NCBI GenBank assembly: GCA_910589035.1
Contig: CAJUSI010000041.1
Location: 1 to 48,871, forward strand
Source of the DNA: an uncultured Acetatifactor sp.
GTDB taxonomy: Bacteria > Bacillota > Clostridia > Lachnospirales > Lachnospiraceae
Length of the DNA: 48,871 nucleotides
Reading direction: 5' to 3'
In this document: piece after piece, positions 1 through 6,096 of the stretch
Position numbering within the stretch: position 1 is the first letter of the stretch
Layout of the letters: the number at the start of each line of letters is the position of its first letter
The notes under the pieces: model-generated
Told to the model about the DNA's origin: nothing
The model's database searches: none
The model's input: the letters and a program-made list of their open reading frames with translations, nothing else
Made by a program: the position numbers and the translations under genes

Positions 1-2
1 AG

Positions 3-59
3 AAACTAAAAGCATTAGGCTGGGAGGCTCCTACAGCCATGGCAGGACAGCCCGCTTAA
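3..59 (+). CDS. C-terminal tail of an upstream gene (partial)
   Basis: One frame is open from the left edge to a TAA at 57-59 and would encode a tail of 18 residues ending GQPA. I do not recognise the protein from so little sequence. The other plus frames are also open for part of this stretch, so the frame choice is a judgement. No strong terminator follows; only a weak hairpin before a T-run at about 105-110. Confidence 0.3.
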   Translation, partial: KLKALGWEAPTAMAGQPA

Positions 60-112
60 TCATAAATTTTTGAGACAGAATCTTGTTATAGGGGCAGTCT
101 GCGCTTTTTTGG

Positions 113-418
113 CTACCCGAAAGGTTCTGTTTCATAGTAAAAACTGTACATCTGACAAAGAAAAATCGGAAAGAGATGGTTGATTATACTGTATGTTATT
201 GCACCCTTGTTCGAATCATTTTCATCCTTGGAGATTTGCAATACATTTGTCGCTAATTCCTGAATTGTATTGTATTCACTTTCAGGAATATTTTTATATC
301 GTATCCTTGGCACCTTTTTGATAGCTTTTTCCGTAATCATAATTTTATGGTTGCGTTTCTTTGCCATCTCTAAATCTTTCAGTTCTTCTTTATTGCTTTT
401 CTGCGCCAAATTATACAC
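113..418 (-). pseudogene. Truncated JAB/RadC-like protein, N-terminal fragment
   Basis: The 101-residue frame (GTG start) aligns over about 65 residues with the N-terminal region of the intact JAB protein at 3111-3722: both share an E-L-E/D-A-K/R stretch, a KI-ITE/D-AIKKV motif, a YK patch and DSN--AIT. The similarity stops just after AIT, before the part that carries the HxHP metal-binding motif, and the frame ends in an unrelated hydrophobic tail. The acidic residue of the intact copy's NEVAIT is replaced by KG here. I read it as a decayed paralogue without a metalloprotease active site. It lies in AT-rich sequence unlike the sporulation genes. Confidence 0.65.
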
Positions 419-698
419 CTTCGTTCTAAATATCCTTTATGCAGTTTTCATATTCCTTTATATATATCACAATTACTCTTTTCTATACTTCTGCATCACA
501 TCCTTAAATTCTATTATACCCTTACTCCAACATTTTGTCACGATGAAATCTATAAAGTCAGCTTTCTGCTTTCCACTATCATTGCTAATACCATTGCGTC
601 CATTCTCTCCCAAAGGAATACCTGATCCAAAAACATAAAACACATATCCAAAATCCTTACATATAATATTGCAAAATCACAATAAAGAAGGTTTTCCT
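419..698. other. AT-rich intergenic region
   Basis: No supportable gene. The ORF calls here are low-complexity AT-rich translations. The last 40 bases precede the ferritin-like gene and include CATATAATA at 660-668, which fits the sigma-K -10 pattern CATAnnnTA, but no convincing -35 element was found. Confidence 0.5.
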
Positions 699-1241
699 AT
701 GGAACGAAACAGCAATCTCATGTCCTGCGATATGAGCGGCATAAAGCCGGCCATGCTTGAGCTGCGTTATCCGCCCATACAGGTGGAGCGCCGGAATCCG
801 GACTATGCCGCAATTCTGTCTTTCGATTACTGCGGCCCGGTGTCCGAGCTGTCCGCCATCACCCAGTATATCAATAATGAGAACCGGCTGTGCCAGACAG
901 CCTGTCCCCTTGCAAGGACGCTCCTGGGCATCGCCATGGCGGAAATGATGCATCTGCAGAAGCTGGGCGAGCTGATTCAGCTCCTGGGCGGCGAGGTCAG
1001 CTTCTCCGTAAGGCAGTCGAACGGAAAGCAGATGCCCTGGACGCCGGACTACCTGACGCTCTCCAGGGATGCCAGGCGGATGCTCTGTGCGGATGTGGAG
1101 GCCGAAAGAGGAGCCATCGCCCAGTACGAAGCTCATATCCGAAAGATAAAGGATGAATGCGTGGACGCGGTGCTGCGGAGAATCATCCGGGACGAGGAGT
1201 ATCACATTATGCTGCTCCAGGGCCTGATGGCAGAGCTGTAG
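699..1241 (+). CDS. Ferritin-like (CotJC/Mn-catalase-like) protein
   Basis: The protein (180 aa from the ATG at 699) has the spaced metal ligands of a four-helix di-metal bundle: Glu in GPVSEL, an ExxH in AEMMHL, a Glu in DVEAERGA and a second ExxH in DEEYH. The opening YPP---NP-YA and the G--SEL--I-QY pattern resemble the CotJC/manganese-catalase branch of ferritin-like proteins, many of which are spore-coat associated. I infer peroxide detoxification or metal handling, possibly in the spore; the substrate cannot be read from the sequence. An in-frame TTG at 669 would add 10 residues, but the ATG has the better site (AAAGAAGG seven bases upstream). A hairpin element begins six bases after the stop. 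Confidence 0.75.
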   Translation: MERNSNLMSCDMSGIKPAMLELRYPPIQVERRNPDYAAILSFDYCGPVSELSAITQYINNENRLCQTACPLARTLLGIAMAEMMHLQKLGELIQLLGGEVSFSVRQSNGKQMPWTPDYLTLSRDARRMLCADVEAERGAIAQYEAHIRKIKDECVDAVLRRIIRDEEYHIMLLQGLMAEL

Positions 1242-1246
1242 AAAGC

Positions 1247-1345
1247 GGGGCTGTCGGGAAATGTCTGTCCTTCCGCAATATATGCTGCAATACAGCGAAA
1301 CTCGCCGCCACATATTGTATGTTGACGGCATTTCCCAACAATCCC
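1247..1345. repeat. Palindromic repeat element A (two-armed copy)
   Basis: The 17-base left arm (1247-1263, GGGGCTGTCGGGAAATG) and the right arm (1329-1345) are inverted copies matching at 14 of 17 positions, and an inner pair CAATATATG/CATATTG lengthens the hairpin. The reverse complement of the right half closely matches 5357-5400 between spoVAB and spoVAA. It sits just after the ferritin-like gene and just after the MATE remnant, so it may terminate both. It resembles a small non-autonomous hairpin element. Confidence 0.6.
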
Positions 1346-1357
1346 TTTGCTTTTGGC

Positions 1358-1625
1358 TTATCTGGTCAAATCTCTCATCCACTTATATTTCCGGAAACGG
1401 AATAAAGCCCAGGGAATCTTCCCCACCTCGTCCAGGCAGGTACAGGCATAAACTATAAGCGGAGACCAATTCGGGACGAACGCGGCCGCAAGTGCCAAAG
1501 GAATGGCCAGAAGCCACATGCGCCGCCACCGATGCAAGCATCAGATTCTGGAGCGCGATTGACAGGGCAAGCCTTGCCATCGTTCTATAAAATTCCCGTT
1601 TATCAATCTGTATTTCCGGTTTCAT
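1358..1625 (-). pseudogene. MATE efflux transporter with large internal deletion
   Basis: The first 34 residues from the ATG at 1625 are a typical MATE N-terminus (FYRTMARLALSIALQNLML). About 100 bases later, in a different frame, the DNA encodes a MATE C-terminus: RMWLLAIPLAL, then WSPLIVYACTCLDEVGKIPW, then FRFRKYKWMRDLTR and a TAA at 1358-1360. MATE proteins are about 450 residues, so some 350 residues are missing and the ends are joined out of frame near 1515-1530. The N-terminal frame runs to 1383. The product cannot be a transporter. A good promoter is retained upstream (1736-1764), which suggests recent loss. Confidence 0.8.
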
Positions 1626-1735
1626 CCTCTTCTTCTGCCGTATTTTTCCATTTCATCCGCCCTTTTTCCTGATCAGGCACTCGCTTCCCACATGCTCACC
1701 GATATCTATTCCCATCCGCCTTTCAACATATCCAT

Positions 1736-1764
1736 ATTATAATGGAAAAAGACCAGGAGTACAA
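1736..1764 (-). promoter_or_regulatory. Sigma-A-type promoter for the MATE remnant
   Basis: On the minus strand TTGTAC (1759-1764) and TATAAT (1736-1741) are separated by exactly 17 bases. About 45 bases around it are similar to the promoter region of the JAB gene at 3750-3778 (shared ATCCATATTATAA and ACAATAGAAAGC). Confidence 0.7.
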
Positions 1765-1813
1765 TAGAAAGCCGGCTGGTCAGGTTAGAAATACCATAGC
1801 ACTTCATCCCTTC

Positions 1814-1842
1814 TTGCCCGTCTCCCGAAACAATGGTATAAT
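1814..1842 (+). promoter_or_regulatory. Sigma-A-type promoter for the 1931 gene
   Basis: TTGCCC (1814-1819) and TATAAT (1837-1842) have 17-base spacing and lie about 90 bases before the start codon of the membrane protein gene at 1931. Confidence 0.6.
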
Positions 1843-1930
1843 TCTTAAGTACAATATCAGTAAAGCTCTATCGGGGAAGCCCCTTTAGTACAGACAATTT
1901 CGAGCGGTGCAGGCGAAAGGAAGGAAAAGG

Positions 1931-2644
1931 ATGGGAGAACAGAAAGAAAAGAAAAAATCTGATAAATCAATGAAGTCCAGAATATGGGACTTTTGCACAA
2001 CGGTATTCTATGGTCTTATATCCATCCTGGGTTTGGGTTTCATTGTGTTTCACATTTATCGCGCATGGGGAATAGCAGGGCTTATTGTGGTTCCCTGTCT
2101 GATCGCGCTGGGCTGCTTCCTGCTTTCCCGAAGCATAAAAAAAGAAGAGCGCCGGAAAGAGAAATACCGGGAGAAATATATTTCCCAGGTAGTTCTGGAA
2201 GACAAGGTATTCGGCAGCCTGCTCTTTGAGCGGGACAGCGCTGAGGATACCTTAACCTGCAGTGAGAAGAAAATTCCTTTCGGAAATTATTTTCCCGTTC
2301 TTGAGCTGGACGGCCCCGCTTCGGAACAGGAAACCTTCTTTCGAAATCTGGAATATTTATGCGGCAGACATGAAGAAATTACGGAAAGCCTGTGGGAAGT
2401 GCTTCTGGAAGACCTCTCTGTATCCCGGGAAGAAGCGCTGAAAAAATATTATATCTCGAAAATTCATATGCAGAAATATAACGAGTATCTTGCGGGGGAA
2501 GATCCCCTGGATGGAATGCCGGAAGACTGGATCATTTCCGTGGAAACCGCCTCTGATATGGAGGGCTATAAGAGCTATACCTTTCTTCCCGCCGCATACC
2601 TGAACTGCCGCACCCGGGAAATCACTTATGTGCTGGTGGAGTAA
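1931..2644 (+). CDS. Membrane protein of unknown function
   Basis: I do not recognise the family. From the ATG at 1931 the protein has 237 residues: a Lys-rich N-terminus, two membrane helices (about residues 23-42 and 47-64), a very basic segment (KKEERRKEKYREKY), and a soluble acidic C-terminal domain of about 165 residues ending in YLNCRTREITYVLVE. By the positive-inside rule the C-terminal domain should be cytoplasmic. A GTG at 1907 would add eight residues, but the purine-rich Shine-Dalgarno AAGGAAGG sits directly before the ATG at 1931. It is monocistronic behind its own promoter and converges on the JAB operon. Confidence 0.7.
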   Translation: MGEQKEKKKSDKSMKSRIWDFCTTVFYGLISILGLGFIVFHIYRAWGIAGLIVVPCLIALGCFLLSRSIKKEERRKEKYREKYISQVVLEDKVFGSLLFERDSAEDTLTCSEKKIPFGNYFPVLELDGPASEQETFFRNLEYLCGRHEEITESLWEVLLEDLSVSREEALKKYYISKIHMQKYNEYLAGEDPLDGMPEDWIISVETASDMEGYKSYTFLPAAYLNCRTREITYVLVE

Positions 2645-2719
2645 AGCCATTGCCTTTTTCATATGCCTTTCCTCTCCCCTGCGCTCAATGAGATGTTCTT
2701 TCCACGATCGTATCCGCCG

Positions 2720-2917
2720 CTACTCTTTACTGCAAAATACCATTGTCCCTTCTCTCGCTATAAACGCTGCTTTCATAATGGCAAAGATCGCCTGTCCGCA
2801 CCCCTCATAATACTCTTCCTCATATCCTATGCACATCCTGGCCATTTCAAGCAGCTCTTCAAAAGTGATTATCTTTTCTTCTGTCTCTACCATGTACGAA
2901 CAGTGCACAGGTTTCAA
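2720..2917 (-). CDS. Small protein, third gene of the JAB operon
   Basis: The 65-codon frame starts with a TTG that overlaps the stop codon of the preceding gene (TTGA), so translation is probably coupled; the first ATG would give 57 residues. The protein is acidic at first (ETEEKIITFEELLEMA) and then contains YYEGCGQAIFAIMKAAF. That patch resembles the start of C_GCAxxG_C_C redox proteins, but the remaining cysteines of that family are absent, so I treat this as a hint only. It might be a truncated gene. Confidence 0.45.
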   Translation of the reverse strand: MKPVHCSYMVETEEKIITFEELLEMARMCIGYEEEYYEGCGQAIFAIMKAAFIAREGTMVFCSKE

Positions 2918-3096
2918 GGTGTTGAGACCAATTCCTTATATTTTTTATTATTCCTCATTTTTTCAATGAGCTCCCGATTCTTCTCCCTGCTTTTCTGCAA
3001 TTCTTTTTCATCGCATTCTTCATTGTCTATAGGCAGCATAATTTTCAACGGAATATTATCAAACTCTAAATCATTCAGCACATAGTTCCTGCTCAT
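2914..3096 (-). CDS. Small hydrophilic protein, second gene of the JAB operon
   Basis: A 60-residue soluble protein with an acidic middle and a Lys/Glu/Arg-rich helical C-terminus (KELQKSREKNRELIEKM). A strong Shine-Dalgarno (AAGGAGGG, nine bases before the ATG) shows that it is really translated. It starts 14 bases after the JAB gene and overlaps the next gene. I do not know its function; its size and position would fit a partner or antidote of the JAB protein, but nothing in the sequence proves this. Confidence 0.65.
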   Translation of the reverse strand: MSRNYVLNDLEFDNIPLKIMLPIDNEECDEKELQKSREKNRELIEKMRNNKKYKELVSTP

Positions 3097-3110
3097 AAAA
3101 TAATCCCTCC

Positions 3111-3722
3111 TTAGCTATAAAACAGTCCTGTCTCACTACATCTTGCTAAAAATGCCAACGCTCTATGATATCGCTCACTGATCATAGAGAAACGATCCAA
3201 TCCCTCCACACACTCGTTATATAATTGTATTGTTTCCCTCTCAGAATACTTTTTATCTTTGTACAAATAGTGTATCTTCCCCTGATTACTGACTACAACC
3301 AGAATGGAAATTCCTCTGTTTGCCACAAAAAATCGAATGTCATCTAATGAAAATGTCTGTAAAGACGGATGATTATGGAGAATTACAACCGTACACATCT
3401 TTGCAGAAACAATCAGGTGATTGGACTGTGTATCAGAACAAACATCCACACTATGCTCATCCCCCAGACAGATTCCATAACTCTCCAACGGATCCGATAA
3501 TGCGAGATCACAGGTTATCGCAACCTCATTACTGTCATTGTATGTCTGCGAAAGAAACAATACCTCTTTTGCTAACCGTTGCATAATTGCATTTTGTGCA
3601 TCCGTCAAATCCTTGTATTCAATATATCGAACTTTTTTGATTGCAATATCTGTAATATGAATCTTATTTCCATATTTCCTGGCCTGTTCCAGTTCATCGA
3701 ATATTTCTGACAAGAAAATCAT
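3111..3722 (-). CDS. JAB/RadC-like metalloprotease-fold protein
   Basis: The protein (203 aa from the ATG at 3722) carries the JAMM signature HNHPS (residues 116-120) followed by FSLDD (124-128), the metal-binding set of JAB/MPN and RadC domains; Glu66 in NEVAIT may be the upstream acidic residue. The N-terminal 65 residues form a conserved region also found in the fragment at 113-418. It is not a full RadC. I infer a zinc-dependent isopeptidase or deconjugase-like activity of unknown target. Start choice is uncertain: a GTG at 3737 lies only about six bases from the predicted transcript start, the ATG at 3722 directly abuts AAAGGGG, and a TTG nine bases further on has better spacing. It leads a three-gene operon. 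Confidence 0.7.
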   Translation of the reverse strand: MIFLSEIFDELEQARKYGNKIHITDIAIKKVRYIEYKDLTDAQNAIMQRLAKEVLFLSQTYNDSNEVAITCDLALSDPLESYGICLGDEHSVDVCSDTQSNHLIVSAKMCTVVILHNHPSLQTFSLDDIRFFVANRGISILVVVSNQGKIHYLYKDKKYSERETIQLYNECVEGLDRFSMISERYHRALAFLARCSETGLFYS

Positions 3723-3749
3723 CCCCTTTACTTTCACTCACTTATCCAT

Positions 3750-3778
3750 ATTATAAGAGAAAAAAGCCAAAAGCACAA
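3750..3778 (-). promoter_or_regulatory. Sigma-A-type promoter for the JAB operon
   Basis: Minus-strand TTGTGC (3773-3778), 17-base spacer, TATAAT (3750-3755). Closely similar in sequence and spacing to the promoter at 1736-1764. Confidence 0.7.
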
Positions 3779-3861
3779 TAGAAAGCAGGATAACAAATCC
3801 TTTCATTTGCCATCCTGCTCATAATACAAATTTTGCTTCTATATCTTTTCCGTGACTTCCC

Positions 3862-4347
3862 TCAAAATACTCCCGCCATCTTTCCAATCCAGTAAATCAC
3901 TCCCAGCACCCAGCTGCTGAAGATCCCATACAGAATCACCGGCCCGGCGATGGTGAAAATCTTGCACCCAATCCCGAAAACCTGCCCCTCCGCCTTATAC
4001 TCGATGGCCGGCGCCGCCACGGAATTGGCGAAGCCCGTAATGGGCACCAGGGCTCCCGCGCCGCCCCATTTCACGATCTTCGGAAAGATGCCGAATCCGG
4101 TGAGCACCACCGACAAAAGAACCAGGATCAGGGAACACCAGCTGCCGGCGGTCTGCTTGTCCAGCCCAAGGCTGCCCGCATAATTCAGGATAAACTGGCC
4201 GATGCAGCAGATAATGCCGCCGGTGATGAAGGCCTTCAGCATCTGGAGCCAAAGGTTATGAGTGGGCGTCATCTCCTTGACGTACTGCTCATATTCCTTT
4301 TGCTGTGTTTTCTTTTCCTCTTGCGTCATATTTTTTTCTTCCATCAT
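3862..4347 (-). CDS. spoVAC: Stage V sporulation protein AC
   Basis: SpoVAC is an inner-membrane component of the SpoVA channel that moves Ca-dipicolinate into the forespore and releases it in germination. The 161-residue protein has the family layout: a charged cytoplasmic N-terminus (about 40 residues), then FITGGIICCIGQF, a second helix around SLILVLLSVVLTGFGIF, the conserved GGAGALVPITGFANS--APAIEYKAEG stretch split across a loop, and a last helix (GPVILYGIFSSWVLGVIYWIG). Two adjacent ATG codons (4347 and 4344) follow GGAGG; the second is better spaced, and an upstream GTG at 4359 is less likely. It has its own sigma-G-like promoter. The usual downstream partners spoVAD and spoVAE are not here. 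Confidence 0.92.
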   Translation of the reverse strand: MMEEKNMTQEEKKTQQKEYEQYVKEMTPTHNLWLQMLKAFITGGIICCIGQFILNYAGSLGLDKQTAGSWCSLILVLLSVVLTGFGIFPKIVKWGGAGALVPITGFANSVAAPAIEYKAEGQVFGIGCKIFTIAGPVILYGIFSSWVLGVIYWIGKMAGVF

Positions 4348-4472
4348 TTTCCTCCGCACGCCCTGCTGTTTTCCGGCTCAGCTTCTCTCTTCGCCCGACG
4401 TCTTCTTTTCCGCACACGGGAGCATGAGGCGGAATATGTTTCCCCGCCGCATACATCCCGGTTTCCCATTCT

Positions 4473-4502
4473 TAGTATGCGCATACGTGAAAAAAATATA
4501 CA
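4473..4502 (-). promoter_or_regulatory. Sigma-G-type promoter before spoVAC
   Basis: The minus strand reads TGTATA (4497-4502), 17 bases including seven T, then CATACTA (4473-4479), which equals the sigma-G -10 consensus; the -35 differs from TGAATA at one base. It is about 125 bases before the spoVAC start. Confidence 0.7.
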
Positions 4503-4553
4503 CGGACAATGTCCTTCCGTTCTTCCTCCACCGGCCGCATAACAGGCTTCCCC

Positions 4554-5180
4554 TCACGCCTCTTCCTCCCTTCCCTCCCTTCCTGCGGTGGCAATCAGCG
4601 CCTTGTCCACATCCTCCTCATAATTGCGCATTGCCACCTCGATGGGAGTGGGATCCTTGGTGAGCCGCCTTCCGCCCACATGGTTGAAAAAGAGAATAAT
4701 TCCGGCGGCAAGCCCCACGGAATAGGACACCTCCAGAACATTCAGCCCCTGGGGTTCCCGGTTCATCACCATTTTATAGATCTCCGTAAACACATCGTTG
4801 ATACCCACGTCGTTATGGTAAGCCATGATGGTAAAGGCGGTGCCGAAGAAGCTCACCAGGCAGACCAGCGCACATTTTATCCACTGCTGCCAGCCCTTGT
4901 GCCGGTCCACGCTGATCCATTCCACCAGCACATCCGGTTCCCCCACAATCTGTACACTGATATTGGGACAGGTATTCTCCATCAGCTCCACCAGCTTCAG
5001 GCTGCTGATAACGCAGCGTTTTACCTCATCCTTTCCGAAGTGATGCACCTTCAAAGCCTTCAGTTTGGCCGCAGTCACACTATCCGCACAGCGCAGGGAC
5101 CCCACGTCCTTCAGGAACACATCCTCCGACTGCACCTCCACATTTCTGTCGCATTTTAAATACACATTTACGTTACCCAT
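4554..5180 (-). CDS. spoVAA: Stage V sporulation protein AA
   Basis: The 208-residue protein has the SpoVAA arrangement: a soluble N-terminal domain of about 115 residues (VYLKCDRNVEV, VHHFG, PNISVQIVGEPDVLVEW), a membrane helix (IKCALVCLVSFFGTAFTIMAY) followed by the conserved HNDVGINDVF-EIYK, and a second helix ending FFNHVGGRRLTKDPTPIEVAMRNYE. It belongs to the SpoVA dipicolinate transport machinery of the forespore inner membrane. The ATG follows a perfect site (GGAGGGTGA). It lies downstream of spoVAB, the reverse of the usual AA-AB order, with a 274-base repeat-filled gap between them. Confidence 0.9.
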   Translation of the reverse strand: MGNVNVYLKCDRNVEVQSEDVFLKDVGSLRCADSVTAAKLKALKVHHFGKDEVKRCVISSLKLVELMENTCPNISVQIVGEPDVLVEWISVDRHKGWQQWIKCALVCLVSFFGTAFTIMAYHNDVGINDVFTEIYKMVMNREPQGLNVLEVSYSVGLAAGIILFFNHVGGRRLTKDPTPIEVAMRNYEEDVDKALIATAGREGREEEA

Positions 5181-5221
5181 TCACCCTCCGGACACATTTC
5201 TTAATTTATACTTATGAACGA

Positions 5222-5283
5222 TATACTCATGAATGAAAATAATTGCCAATCTAAACGTATAAGAGTGAACGCTTCTGCAATAC
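5222..5283. repeat. Repeat element B (copy 1)
   Basis: The stretch from TATACTCATGAATG through AATAATTGCC to GTATAAGAGTGAACGC matches, in both halves, the hairpin repeat at 38738-38823 near the padR gene, with shared cores TATACTC-TGAA, AATTGCC and GTATAA--GTGAACGC. Confidence 0.55.
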
Positions 5284-5350
5284 CGGGGCATTAAGTGGCA
5301 ATGCTGCCCCGCGCTCCGCTTCAGTCCGGCCCCTGCCGGATGTATACCGC

Positions 5351-5414
5351 TGACATGGGGTTGTCGGGAAATGCTGCCAACATACAATGTATGATTGTGA
5401 GCCCCAGCATGTCA
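5351..5414. repeat. Palindromic repeat element A (second copy)
   Basis: GGGGTTGTCGGGAAATG (5357-5373) followed by CCAACATACAATGTATG matches one arm of the element at 1247-1345. Flanking TGACATGGGG and CCCCAGCATGTCA form a hairpin around it. It fills the spoVAB-spoVAA gap, which contains no gene. Confidence 0.6.
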
Positions 5415-5454
5415 CAGCGTATATTCCATGAACCGTTTTGACAGGCCATATGAT

Positions 5455-5934
5455 TTACACCGTCCTGTGCAGCTCGGTCCAGAAATAAAACAGGGACCCC
5501 AGAAGCTTTCCCGCCGCCATACTGAGTACCGCCAGTCCCAGGCCATGGCGGAAGGAAATCCGCCTTGTCAGTATGGGGATGCTGTCCAGCATTTCCGCGA
5601 TGGCAAGGGCAAGGCAGCCCACAAACATTCCGGCAAAAAGGCCGAACACCGCCTGGGCAGCTCCTCCGATCCCGTGTAACAGATCGGCAGCCCGGGGAAA
5701 ATGCGCCTGCCACCATGCTCCGAATTGGCAGTACCTTGCAAAGACGCTGAGCAGACAGCCCGTTATGGTCCCGAAAATCACCATCTCCTCATAGAGCAGC
5801 ACCTGCCCGGCCGTATGGGTCTTACCCGCAAACCGTGGCACAAGGCCCACCGCCGCCAGCACGGTGAACACCCCCGCTGCCGCCAGCAGTCCATAGCTTG
5901 TCCCCGTGGCCGCAAGAAAAAAAGTCCGCATCAT
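5455..5934 (-). CDS. spoVAB: Stage V sporulation protein AB
   Basis: A 159-residue, almost wholly hydrophobic protein with four to five membrane helices. Family features are the Gly/Ala-rich first helix, LGL/VGLVPR after helix 1, YEEMVIFGTI, GLFAGMFVGCLALAIAEMLD--PIL-RR, and GKLLGSLFYF near the C-terminus. It is part of the SpoVA channel. Two ATG codons are adjacent; AAAGGCGG lies upstream. A sigma-G-like promoter precedes it, so spoVAB and probably spoVAA are transcribed in the forespore independently of the lysozyme gene. Confidence 0.9.
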   Translation of the reverse strand: MMRTFFLAATGTSYGLLAAAGVFTVLAAVGLVPRFAGKTHTAGQVLLYEEMVIFGTITGCLLSVFARYCQFGAWWQAHFPRAADLLHGIGGAAQAVFGLFAGMFVGCLALAIAEMLDSIPILTRRISFRHGLGLAVLSMAAGKLLGSLFYFWTELHRTV

Positions 5935-5964
5935 ACTATCAGCCGCCTTTCCTTTTTTACTGAT

Positions 5965-5994
5965 TAGTATGATACGGACTATATAAAATTATAC
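5965..5994 (-). promoter_or_regulatory. Sigma-G-type promoter before spoVAB
   Basis: Minus strand: GTATA (5990-5994), 18 bases, CATACTA (5965-5971). The -10 is identical to that before spoVAC and matches the sigma-G consensus; it lies 30 bases before the start codon. Confidence 0.7.
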
Positions 5995-6096
5995 CACAAT
6001 CTTGTGCGCTACACTGCATATGGAGTCAGAAGCTGATGTTAGCACGATGCCTGACGAGAGCCGCCATTTTCCGCCGGAAGATTCCGGAAGCCTGCT

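Noticed and set aside
657..1382. Minus-strand ORF of 241 codons
   Set aside because: Antisense to the ferritin-like gene, whose metal ligands and start site are clear.
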